From Apophysomyces variabilis (lineage: Eukaryota; Mucoromycota; Mucoromycetes; Mucorales; Mucoraceae), in the NCBI GenBank assembly GCA_002749535.1, contig MZZL01000384.1, forward strand, positions 69,410 through 133,409: 64,000 nt of DNA, written 5' to 3'. Shown piece after piece: positions 11,715 to 22,600 of the stretch. The stretch's first letter is position 1. The number at the start of each line of letters is the position of its first letter. The notes below the pieces were generated by a model that was given only the letters and a program-made list of their open reading frames with translations, ran no database searches and was not told the DNA's origin. A program made the translations under genes and the position numbers.

Positions 11715-13320
11715 ATGGGGAAAGCAAAACGCAGCATTAATCCAGCAGATGCGCTTCGTAAGATCTCGGTTATATTTTTATATATACCCTTTTAATGCTC
11801 ATGATCAATAGGCAAGGCGCAGCGCAAACGTGAATTGAAGAAGGTAGACATGGCAATGTTACTTGATGCTCGAGGCACCAGGCTAATAGCAATGTAGAAT
11901 AAAGAAGAACGCAAGAAAGCTCGCGATGCTGCATTATCTAAGAAGGATCCTGGCCGCTTACGAAATGAGCTTGCCAGACTAGAGCAGCAAGGTATGTAAA
12001 AAGAAAAGGCGCTTTAGTTTTGCATATACTAAATAATCCGCTATAAGCCCGTTCGGGGCAATTGGACAAGATTGGTCAAGCACGAATCAACACTTTAAAG
12101 GAGGATATTCGACGCATTGAAAAAGCGAAGAAGGTAAACGTGCTTTTCTTAGCGTCGTTCGCAACAGATGGAGTTGGTCTAACGAAATAAAACGTTCTCA
12201 TAGGCAACAGGAATTACAGGGTGAGTTTTGATTTAACACATTAGGCCATCCTAGAGGTCTGACTTCTTTAAATATTCCTAATATTAGAGTACAAGAAGCA
12301 CTTGCCGCACGACAACAGAGACAACAACAGCAGCAGCAGCAACAAGATTCGAGAAAGCTTGTCTATGATCCTAAAAAGGGCAAGTTTGTCCCAGTGAAGA
12401 AGAAAGGTACATTAACTATAAGATGTACAGAGCTAACTGTAAAAAAGAAAAAGCAGAGACCACTGTGAAAAAGCCAAAGCCTGAAGAGGAAGATGAGCAC
12501 ATGAGCAGTTCATCCGATTCAGATTCGGATTCGGATACATCAGATTCGGACGATAGTGATACAAGCTCGGATGAAGATGAAAAACGCCTTTCAGAAGATG
12601 AAGAAGAGGATATTCCGCTTCCGCCTGGGCCACCCCCAGCTCAAGATTCGGAAGATGAAGATATTCCTCTCCCCCCAGGGCCCGCACCACCTCGACCTTT
12701 CCAAGACCAAATTGCGCCTATCCAGGCCGCCCAGATTCAACAGCAACAACAGCAACAAAGTGTTCGGCCGCCTCCTCCTCCACCTCCCCCTCGTCCTACT
12801 TATCCAGTCTCTTATTATCCTCCAGCATCTCATTTTCCAGGTTATTATGGGATGGAATACGGTACGATGCCATATCGACCTTCACCTCCCCCTCCAGCAC
12901 CATGTATGAACTTTCTTCGCTTTTAGAATTGGGAAGCAAACTAAATTTTATAAATTAATGATAGATACGTATCACCCTTCAAAAAATTATTCTCAGCATC
13001 CATCTATCGTTGGTGCACCTGTAATTACCGCCTCCGCCGTGCCCACAGCAGCCACAGCAACAGCAACAGCAGGACCTGTTCATTACAAAGCACAGACATC
13101 TGCATCGCCTGAGCCAGAAGGCACTAGCACGACATCATATTCAAAGGAACCCACTCCAGCGACCATTTCAGCCGAACCTAAACTTAGAGATCTCCAAAAG
13201 GAGTTACTTGGTTTCGTACCAGCTTCTCTTCGTCGAAAACAAGCTGCGGCTAAAAAGACAGCATCCTTACCAAAAGGCGCAAGGCCAACGATTAATGCAG
13301 CACCAGACATAGATGAATAG
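11715..13320 (+). CDS. WBP11: WW-domain-binding protein 11 homologue (splicing factor)
   Basis: Eight exons (11715-11757, 11812-11843, 11898-11991, 12048-12133, 12204-12220, 12288-12406, 12448-12903, 12965-13320), 400 residues. The start MGKAKRSINPADALRKAQRK and the following basic helical region (about 1-100) match the Wbp11 domain. Then come a Gln run, acidic Ser/Asp clusters (SSDSDSDSDTSDSDDSD), and Pro-rich blocks with PPGPPP and PPPPPP motifs that could bind WW domains or PQBP1. The C-terminus contains KLRDLQKELLGFVPASLRRK, the conserved WBP11 tail. The family works in spliceosome activation in the nucleus. Exon 5 is only 17 bases. The intron before exon 7 (12407-12447) is 41 bases, and its acceptor is the least certain junction. 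Confidence 0.88.
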
Positions 13321-14823
13321 AAGAGAGACTTATTCTTAGGCTGAACGGAAGGGAATAAAAAAAAATCAAGAGGATAGGGCTGTCAATGTTGATAGTAACT
13401 CGGGCTATTTTTTTTTTGCGAAATTCACACAAAGATCATCTTTCAAGGTTCTCAACGTAATGGGGTGTCGTTGTAGAGATGGTGAAACATGGAAAATCAC
13501 ACCACTACTTCTCATCATCATCGTCGTCATCAGCACTGATCGTCCTTATGCTTACAGTTGCTGCTATATCCTGATTAATGATGAGTTACTTTTTAGTTAC
13601 GCGATTTTTGCGTTTGGTTAATCTAATGGATGGTCCATTTGTTTGGATGGGTAAATGATATAATCCATTTATTTGGTTACCCAATAAGGCCAACTTTGAT
13701 CATTAGGATGCTTCACATGCTCTTTGTCAAACTTAAAAAGGTCATGCACATCCTCATTCAATGGCAGCTCAAAACGGGCTTTGCCTTTTTTCACGCTTTG
13801 CACGAGTTTTATCGTCCGATTAACCGTTAAATCAAATAAGCATTTAACCCAAAGGAACGACATATTTTACACGACGTGTTCACTGGTAGAGTACGTGAGA
13901 GAGAGTGTGTGGGTGGGTGTGTTTTACTTGACCCTCAACTCCCCCCGCACTCCCTCCTTTCTACAATCCCTTTTTTTTTTGTGTGTGTGTGTGTGTGTGT
14001 GATGGCACGTCCAAAATAAAAAGAATAATATTTACCTTCTTTCTGTCCCCCTAAATTAAGCAACAGAAAAAGAAAGTAACGTGGAAGGATTCCTTTGTTT
14101 CGACTCTTTATGTTTCCTGTGTATATTTGTGCGTGTGTATGTATGTATGACTTTATTAAAAGAATGACAAGGATAAGGAAAGACAGCCAGCATTCTTTGT
14201 ATCTTACGGGTTTGGTGGACAAAGCAGGTTTGCGTAATTATATACAGATCACTTACTTAACAATTTGGCTTAAAAAAAGGAAAAGAGAGAGAGAAATGGA
14301 AGGAAAGCCAGTCCCCAGATAGACTTGTTCTCTTTTCTCGAAGACCAATATCAATGACAGGATGGTCACGCGATCATGACTTGATCTGAAATGAAAGAAT
14401 TTGTATTTTTTTCCTTTCTCTTTCGTCATCTGATCGCTCATGGATCATTTCTCGATTTGTTAGTGGCACGCATCAAGGATGAATTGGGGACGGGCTTTCT
14501 TTTTTGTTTTGAATGGAATCCATGAGGGCTATTCAAATTTCAAATACATTGGAATATATATACACAGCGATCTCTTATAGAAGAGAAGGTAAAGGGGAAA
14601 AAATGGGAGACAGAGATAAGAAAAAAAGGGGAGAATATGAGAAGAGAAAGAGAAGGATCAGTTCGCAATCTATACTACAAACAGAGGAGGGTGTGAAGGA
14701 GAAGAGATATAGAATACAGACACAGAAACAATGAGACACAACAAGTTTGACGGTATGTTGGGCGTCAATGGATGAACAAGTGGAAAGAAGGGGAATTCCC
14801 CGAAAGAAAAAGAAATAAACATT
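13321..14823. other. Intergenic region, low complexity with TG microsatellite
   Basis: 1.5 kb with no clear gene, lying between the 3' ends of two convergent genes. It holds a T/TG simple repeat at 13969-14001, GA-rich runs (14270-14300, 14580-14720) and a degenerate TG stretch at 14115-14145. A 64-codon minus-strand frame at 13669-13863 is discussed separately. Poly-A/T runs near 13359 and 13408 probably mark the 3' end of WBP11. Confidence 0.5.
13979..14001. repeat. (TG)n microsatellite
   Basis: About eleven uninterrupted TG units directly follow a T10 run. This is a simple sequence repeat in non-coding DNA. Confidence 0.9.
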
Positions 14824-15960
14824 TTAGGCTTTGACTCTTTTGGTTACACGTCCCGCTGTCGATCGTTTGATCCGTTTTTCTCGCTTAACTATAAAGTAAG
14901 AAATCCGTTTTAGTTGGGTTTATGGGTAAGAACGTTTAGTTTTGAATGAAATGAGAAAAAAGGAGTGAGAAACAGAAAAAGAGAATCTCGGAACGAGCGC
15001 AATAGAATGTACACGTTTCCCCGGTTTATCATTCTAGCACTCTCTCTCTTTCTCTTCTCTCTCTTACTCTAGCTTTCTTTTCTTTGTTTCTTTCTTCTCC
15101 TGGATTACCTACCTTCACGTTTAAGTCGACTGCAACGTCGTTTAATCCCTCGGCGTCTCCCCTTTTCAGCCGTGGGATGTTCCGAATCCGAATCAACAAG
15201 GATCATCGGCAAAATTCGTCGTCGCGCGTTGATAAACCAGTTACTAATTTGGTTCAACGTCAAACCTGTCTCGGCCTTGAGCATGTTCTTCTCCTCCTCG
15301 GTCGGATAAGGATCCCGACAATGATCGACCAACCATTGTCGGAGAATGGCCGTCACAGGCTTCGGTAGATTGCCGCGCCGACGATGTTGATGATGTTGTT
15401 GGTGATAATGATGCGTCAATATCGATAATTCACGCGAAGGCTCTTGGCGGGAAAAATCATGCACGGTCATTGCTTCCTCTTCTTGCTCCTCCTCTTCCAC
15501 TCGTCGTTGTTCATTCTTCACCATCTTTGTTTGCCAAGTCCTTTCTCCGAGATAGATGTCTTCGTGTTGCAGACGCTCACTAAGAGGTGGAGTTCGAGGT
15601 AACGATGGACTACGTTGCCACTGCGGAGGCGAATAAGAGGAATGCGAATCAATATCATCCATAGATGTAGTCGTATGAGTATTCTGAATCAAATTGGTCC
15701 AGAATTTTCCATTGGACTTTAACATGTTGTGAATTCGTTCCTTCTTGATCTGAATCAACGGGGAATAATATGGATCACCATAGGCTACGTGAACACGTTC
15801 TTGGTCTCCATAAGTATGGTCATGGAAAAGAATGACGGGACTGAAAACCTAAATAAACCGAGATAAGTAAAAGATACGTTTATTGTTACATTTCTCGACG
15901 CGAATTCGAGATCTAAATTACCCTTTTTCCTAAAGGTAGTGTTTCGTGGTGATAAAACAT
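14824..15960 (-). CDS. TALE-class homeodomain transcription factor
   Basis: Three exons (15960-15922, 15848-15113, 14888-14824), 279 residues. The homeodomain (about 169-226) carries the three-residue TALE loop insertion (DPYPTEEE) and recognition helix [13 protein letters not shown], with Asn and Arg in the DNA-contact positions. Upstream is a Glu-rich segment and a His/Gln run; downstream is a very basic tail (KRVKA end) that may act as a nuclear signal. The family binds DNA in the nucleus and in fungi includes mating-type and developmental regulators; I see no neighbours that mark this as a mating locus. The first exon (13 residues) and the 224-base intron before the last exon are splice-signal predictions. 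The homeodomain itself is certain. Confidence 0.85.
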
Positions 15961-16134
15961 TGATAATAATAATGATGATAATGCGAAAGAATAGAAAACC
16001 AAGCAAAAAGAATGGAAGTAAAGTTGAATGGGAAAAAGGAAGAGAAAAGAGAGTTAAGAGACTTTATAGAGCCCATTTTATAGAGTATCCACTTTTTTGG
16101 ATCAGCAAAAAAAAAAAAAAAAAAAGATCTTTAA
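15961..16134. other. Spacer before assembly gap
   Basis: A/G-rich upstream sequence of the homeobox gene, running into an A19 tract followed by GATCT and then the gap. Confidence 0.6.
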
Positions 16135-16997
16135 NNNNNNNNNNNNNNNNNNNNNNNNNNNNNNNNNNNNNNNNNNNNNNNNNNNNNNNNNNNNNNNNNN
16201 NNNNNNNNNNNNNNNNNNNNNNNNNNNNNNNNNNNNNNNNNNNNNNNNNNNNNNNNNNNNNNNNNNNNNNNNNNNNNNNNNNNNNNNNNNNNNNNNNNNN
16301 NNNNNNNNNNNNNNNNNNNNNNNNNNNNNNNNNNNNNNNNNNNNNNNNNNNNNNNNNNNNNNNNNNNNNNNNNNNNNNNNNNNNNNNNNNNNNNNNNNNN
16401 NNNNNNNNNNNNNNNNNNNNNNNNNNNNNNNNNNNNNNNNNNNNNNNNNNNNNNNNNNNNNNNNNNNNNNNNNNNNNNNNNNNNNNNNNNNNNNNNNNNN
16501 NNNNNNNNNNNNNNNNNNNNNNNNNNNNNNNNNNNNNNNNNNNNNNNNNNNNNNNNNNNNNNNNNNNNNNNNNNNNNNNNNNNNNNNNNNNNNNNNNNNN
16601 NNNNNNNNNNNNNNNNNNNNNNNNNNNNNNNNNNNNNNNNNNNNNNNNNNNNNNNNNNNNNNNNNNNNNNNNNNNNNNNNNNNNNNNNNNNNNNNNNNNN
16701 NNNNNNNNNNNNNNNNNNNNNNNNNNNNNNNNNNNNNNNNNNNNNNNNNNNNNNNNNNNNNNNNNNNNNNNNNNNNNNNNNNNNNNNNNNNNNNNNNNNN
16801 NNNNNNNNNNNNNNNNNNNNNNNNNNNNNNNNNNNNNNNNNNNNNNNNNNNNNNNNNNNNNNNNNNNNNNNNNNNNNNNNNNNNNNNNNNNNNNNNNNNN
16901 NNNNNNNNNNNNNNNNNNNNNNNNNNNNNNNNNNNNNNNNNNNNNNNNNNNNNNNNNNNNNNNNNNNNNNNNNNNNNNNNNNNNNNNNNNNNNNNNN
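16135..16997. other. Assembly gap (863 N)
   Basis: Unknown bases. Both flanks carry the same 24-base string, nineteen A then GATCT (16107-16130 and 16998-17021). Long open frames that cross the Ns are artefacts. Confidence 0.99.
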
Positions 16998-18396
16998 AAA
17001 AAAAAAAAAAAAAAAAGATCTGTAACACTATTTTGTTACTTCTATGAACATTTTCCATGCTTTCATCAATTTTTTTTCTCTTTATCGTCTAACGCCTTGG
17101 TTGGAGCTAATCCAAAACAATGATTTCCCGATTAAGGCAATTACATGGGATGCTTCTTGGCTTTCGTCTTTCATCGTGGCTAATCTGTCAATACTATAAG
17201 GTAAATAAAAGCATGACATCAATAGAAAGATCATATAGAAAGTGAAATAAGAAACGATATTATTAGAGAATGAGCGTATATCTATAACAGAGATACATTT
17301 ACATAGAGCGAAAGATGATCATTCTCTACATAATACCCCACTTTTCTAAAAAATAGACAGAGAGGAGAGGGGTTAGCAGGAAACCTCAAACATTTTGTTT
17401 ATCCTCTATTTCCCTTCGCTCTGTTCCCCCTTGGCCCTCCTTCCCTATTCTCAACTTTTTTTAGTGAATTCTCTATCTAAACACTTCCTTGTTAATTTTC
17501 TTTTTTTTTTTTTTTTCAGTCAAACTTTCAAAATAAAGTCGAGACCCAAATGTCTAGAATACCTTTCGTTATTATTATGGTTACAATTGATTTTTGGTTA
17601 GTTTATCTATTATCTTCTTTTCTTCTCAATGTCTTTCTGTCAATGTTAATTTGGCTATGGAACATCAATACGCCGAGATTTTTTATTATATTTACTTTAT
17701 TTTATCATTCTCCCCTGAAAAAGGATATGCAATCCATAACATTTAATAATGGATCGTCAGAACTGAGCAAAACATGAGAGAAAAGAAAGAATCTTATAAA
17801 TGTTATTTTTTGTCCCTGATTTTGGGCGCGCTGCTTTTGAACGCCAAAAAGAACAAAACACATGGCAGTTGGACAATTTATGATGGATGGAACGATGATG
17901 ACCCTGACCTGTATCAAAACCATAGAAAAAGAAAATAGAGGTCACTTGCGACGAATTTGATTAGATGCAGTCATATGTAATCAGAGGGGAAAAACGTGGA
18001 GAAAAAAAAGTTCATCGTCCTGTCATAGAGAGAATGGTCGAAATAGAGAAGAGAACCAATGACATCTGGTTTGCAAATACAACTGCTGAGCGAGAAAAAA
18101 ATAGTAGGAAAACTTTATTCTGCAGTCGAAACTTAATGTGTAGTTGATCCTTGTTCGTTTGATAGGCCACGTGCGGAGAAAAAGAAAGAAGAACCTGAGG
18201 TGATGTGGTATGTGTAACGTGAAAGATGTCGCAGCAAATGACTCATGGAACTAGCTGCGCCATATTCACATTTAACAAGAAGGATTTTGTTCTCCCCCTT
18301 AACTTTTCCTCACATACTCATCAACAAATCCTTATTCCTTTTTCCTCCTCGAATCACACAAAAAAGAAAGAACTTGAAAGATATTTTATTACAACC
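16998..18396. other. Intergenic region
   Basis: 1.4 kb of AT-rich DNA with no gene I can support. A 75-codon frame at 17550-17777 would encode a hydrophobic, membrane-like peptide, but it lies in T-rich sequence where such frames arise by chance. The last 150 bases are CT-rich and then A-rich, fitting a promoter/leader for the next gene. Confidence 0.5.
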
Positions 18397-19270
18397 ATGA
18401 CAAAACAAACCAGTATTGCCCAAGACAATAACAACAATAACAATAACATGAACATGAACACGACCCGTTTCCGTGGTGATATCAATTCTTCGCTGACAAC
18501 GCACCTTGGCAGATGGTGGTCATGTGAAGAAGGCTGCCAATACTGGAGATGGCAAGATGATGGCCACTGGCATAGAGACGACAGCACGGCTCTTGCGGAC
18601 GGGCCATGCTGGAGACCGGATAGTTGTCCCGAGGATGTGTCTGGATTTCGGGGATATGGCGATCCATCTTTCCAGCGAAGCCGTTGCTAGCTTAACCAGC
18701 GGCTTCCACCATCAGCTCGATAGATCAACTGTGATATGTGCCAATATTGACCTTCGACAGACACTGCCTGACTTTAGCCGTGGGGCACATCGACTATTCA
18801 ACACACCCAACGCCGGAGGAACAAGTATTTTCAGTGAAGCCCTGTCCTTGGAAGTCCTACACCGTCTGTTTGGCGTCGACCTACTGAAAACGGAACGAGA
18901 GTTACGCTACGCTCCCTTGAGCGGACCCATCACTGACTACTCATGCCAAACCACAAGAGGAAAGCATGTTACACTGGGTGTGTCCGTCACAAGAGCCATG
19001 GCCTTTCGAAGACGCTTTACTAAAGACGATGCGATCAAACTGCTCACGAAGAAGTTACAAGGCATCTTAAGGTCATCTCAAACAGTGCGAAACGAGACTT
19101 TTGACCGCCAAGTGCTGCATGTTTGGACCGAGTCTGGAACAGATGCCGCAGTAGTCAGGCGTGTATGCAGTAGACTGTCGGATGAAATCAAGGCCAATAC
19201 GTTCATATTTATCACATCAATCAACTCCAAAACCGTTTTCTGTTCTAATAATAAAAAGAAAACAAAGTGA
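18397..19270 (+). CDS. Conserved protein, possible PD-(D/E)XK nuclease-like fold
   Basis: The main open region runs from 18513 to 19270. I join it to an Asn-rich first exon (ATG at 18397 to 18475) through a 37-base intron (GTGATA...CTGAC...GGCAG), giving 278 residues. Without the intron, translation could start at the in-frame ATG at 18557. The core reads SIFSEALSLEVLHRLFGV, then GPITDYSC, then VTLGVSVTRAM, followed by a helical segment and QVLHVWTESGTDAAVV. The order Glu, Asp, then a beta strand with Arg resembles a PD-(D/E)XK fold with an altered last motif. I recall similar uncharacterised proteins scattered in fungi and protists, but have no firm name. The function is unknown; it is tail to tail with PEX11. 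Confidence 0.7.
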
Positions 19271-19373
19271 TATCTCTCTTGCTTTTTTGAAATAGCTTTT
19301 TTTCTTGTTTTGATTCGTGATTCATAGACTCTACATTGTTGTCCTTTTCGCTTCTTCATTATTTTTTCTCCTT

Positions 19374-20294
19374 TTAACCGTTAAGCTTAACCCATTGGTT
19401 GCGCATTGCCATCAATGATGTGATCATACTAAGTAAAAAAGTTGTTAACATCACATGAAAATTTCCTAGTATGCCAATCCGATCCCAGTACTTACCCAGC
19501 TATGCCGATAACGCCTTCATCGACAGGAAGCCAGCCTAGGTTGCCAGAAGGAATGATGATATCAACTGCATCAAGTACAAGTTGGTACTTGGTAGCAAAA
19601 GCGTTTCTATTAGAGGATCGCACATAGAAAAGAGATTTCGTGTATTAGTTTTTCCCACCCTGTCATGTTTTATTTTCCTAATTCTCTGTATTACCTGGCT
19701 AACGATTCACTCTCTGCCTTCACATCGGCACCTGCCTTGCGCTGCTTCTCAAGCAAACCAGCTTGTGTCTTGATCTGTTTATACTTGTAAAGGCCAGCGA
19801 AGAATGACGAGGCGATAGCAATAAACCAGCACTTCCAGCCAAAGATCTGGATTTCCTTCACCTTTTCGGGTTTGTAAAAGTCGATAGCGGTTGTCTAGTT
19901 TATGTCGACTTTCGTAAGTATGATAGCAAAGAAAAAGAAAAGAAAAGAATGAGGGAGAGCTTACCAAGACAAAGACTTCAGAGCTATAGTAGAAGAACAT
20001 GCCTGCCTGCTTGATAACGGTCGTCGCTCGCAAAAATTCATCCTTCAAGCCTAGCCCTTTCACACCGGCCTGGGCAAATTCAATCGGTTTCAGTAGACGA
20101 AAGAATTTACGACCATTGGCAATATGCTGCTTTAAGTTTTCCCAGCGGTCTACTACATCTTTCGGAGCTCCCTTGCGCAGAAGATAAAAGACGTAGAATC
20201 GGGCAAAGTATTGAACCAAACGACAAAGCTTTTCACGGCCAACCGTGGTATTCAGGTATCGGTTAAGACAATCTATTTGTGCATGGGTAACCAT
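19374..20294 (-). CDS. PEX11: Peroxisomal membrane biogenesis protein Pex11
   Basis: Four exons (20294-19965, 19894-19695, 19606-19496, 19428-19374), 231 residues, close to the usual Pex11 length. The N-terminal amphipathic region (NTTVGREKLCRLVQYFARF) is the hallmark of the family. It continues with ENLKQHIANGRKFFRLLKPI, KCWFIAIASSFFAGLYK (membrane segment) and a C-terminal GWLPVDEGVIGIAG segment, as in fungal Pex11. The protein sits in the peroxisomal membrane and drives elongation and division of peroxisomes. I chose the ATG at 20294 because the upstream frame is hydrophobic low complexity. All introns have consensus ends. Confidence 0.92.
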
Positions 20295-22600
20295 GGTAGG
20301 AAAAAATAATAATAACAAAAAGTAAGAAAGAGAAAAGAAAAGAACTTGTGTAAATGCGGGTTGGACCAAGTAATCTCTTGCACGTAAAAAAAAAAAAGGT
20401 GGTCTGTGACAGTGAGTTTCCTAATACAACAAGGTCTAGTTTCCTATGATTTCCAATGCGCGGACCTCCCTTCAATCTGCAAGCATCAAGTTTCCAAACA
20501 GAAAAAAGCCCTTATTGTAAGGGTAAAAAAAAAATGAAACTTTTAAGTGTAACACAACCCACCTAGTCATTTTACCTCTCAAGTCTCCAGGTTTAAGTCG
20601 ATGCGCCCTGTACGCTTTTCCATGGTAACTTCGGAGGACGTGCGGATTCCGAATGCAGCAAATCACCACCATACCATTCAACTGCCGCTTCGCAAATAAA
20701 TAAACAACCCTAAGCCTGTTGCCGGTACGGGAAAACCCATAAAGACAAACACGCTGTCCACGTCTCGCATAACTTGAATAAACTTTTGCTATATCTACTT
20801 TTATAGAAAATGCCAAAGCATGAAACCTACAAGTTGTTCGTAATTCGCCTTCAGAGAAGGCAGTCATGACAAAGTCTGTAATGCAAGGGGTTTCCCTACC
20901 GAACACGTTATCATTGCTTTTTGCTTTGTTCATGCGAGTTTGGGCTAACTCATGATTGAATTAATACACTCTTATCCTGACTCAAGTTGTGCTAACTCTC
21001 ATAACAGGTAAGGTGATTCTTAATTCTCCAATATCTAACTTCTGCGCTCCGAAATTTCACGTAGCCAAAATAAGTTTTTACGGAAGAAAAAAGGCACCCA
21101 ACAAATGCACTCTGATATACGATGAGCCTTGAAAAATCTCATTTTGCGGATTGCAATTACGTGCTTAGGAAAATGAAAATGCGATTGTTCTTCTTTTTTC
21201 CCCTTTTTTTTGCTTTGCTTTGTCTCACCAAGCTAGCAGTCAATAGGCATAAATCTGAGTGCAGCCAGAAAGTTTTGTCAGTTCTATTTTAAACCACTAG
21301 GCAGTTGAGCGCTACTAAAGAGAAAAGTGATATGTTCGAAATGCCTATTATTCTTTTTAAGTAAAAGATTCCATTGGTATCAGTAATTATCATTGCTCTT
21401 AGTAGTCCAGATACATCGAAAAAAAGAGAAACATTGCATAGCCTAGAATGTTCTGATTATGAACATTCCGTGACGAAGACACACCGCGGCAATTTGTATT
21501 TGTTCTTAATGACTGAATGCGAATCTCTAGTATATTGTGACGATTCTGCTATTTGTTTTAACGATTACGCGTACCAGTTAACTATCATTATGAATCGTTT
21601 TTTTACAGATTGCACTGGTATTTCGTAAGAATGGCTTTATCTTATCAGGTGCATAAAACGGATTCATGTCGTAATCTATCATACGTAAACGGATCTGTCC
21701 TATCTTGTAAACTTACTGAAGAGGATGTTCGAGATGGGTTCATATCCGTCCCTGAAATTTTTTGACAAGTGGCGTGATAAAATAGCGTGACCCATAATGT
21801 TGGGGAAATGGCGTGCAGCCCAGCAGTTGAGGCTGGATAGATCGCCAAAGTCAAACCAAAAAGAAAAAAGGCTGTGTCCGATAATTGAAGGTCAGGCTCC
21901 CTTTTTCTCTGCTTATCTTTTAGTGTCTTTAGAGAGAGGATTGAGTGCACGGTCCATACGCAGACTATATTTCCGACGGATCGAACTAAGGTTGTTTTTG
22001 TAATTAAAGGAAGGAGGAATTTGCTGTTATTTTGGATTAACGTGAATGACTGATATGAAGTGGAGCTGAAGAGTGAGTGTGAAATCAAGAGAAGCGATTG
22101 CCTATTTCATATGAATTAATTAGCTGTCAGTTCGAAGCAAGAAGAAAAGGAAAGAGTAGAATAGATTTATCACATGAGAATGGGATATTGGGGCCACTTA
22201 TGTGGCAATCTGATAATGGGCATCCTGAAAGCCAAAGTTTGATTATGTCCATAGAAGGCAAGTACAAGAAAAGGCCCTTGGATTTGAAAGAGCGACATAG
22301 TTGGTACCAAGGCAGGAGTTGATTTATAAATCCTATTGGACGATCACACCCCAAAGTTGTCCCCAGTACCCAACAAATTGGAGCATTGTTTCCTCTGCCT
22401 GTTCTAAGAAGTATGAGACTACTCCGAATGAATATAAAGACAAATCGAAAAAACTTTTTTCTAACTCGTTCTGTTTCAAACGAAAGGAATAAGAAGGGAC
22501 AACCAAAAAAACCCACTATCAATATACTTTTCTTCTTCCTCTCTCTTTCTTTCTCTTTCTCTCCTCTCTTCTTCTTGTCTTTCTTCTTCTAACAGAAACC
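20295..22600. other. Long intergenic region between divergent PEX11 and desaturase genes
   Basis: 2.3 kb without a recognisable gene. Minus-strand frames such as 20472-20933 have no family signature and biased, unlikely composition. The last 90 bases before the desaturase are a strong CT tract (listed separately). Confidence 0.5.
22525..22600 (+). promoter_or_regulatory. CT-rich leader/promoter tract of the desaturase gene
   Basis: Nearly pure pyrimidine (CTTTCTTTCTC-type) sequence directly upstream of the desaturase ATG, ending CTTCTTCTAACAG then AAACC-ATG. CT tracts near transcription starts are common in strongly expressed fungal genes. The CTAACAG could alternatively be the 3' end of a 5'-UTR intron. 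Confidence 0.5.

Noticed and set aside
15939..17123. Long frames crossing the first N gap
   Set aside because: They are open only because unknown bases contain no stops.
17550..17777. 75-codon hydrophobic peptide
   Set aside because: T-rich DNA readily gives hydrophobic frames; no supporting signals.
20472..20933. 153-codon minus-strand frame
   Set aside because: No family signature and odd composition; intergenic.
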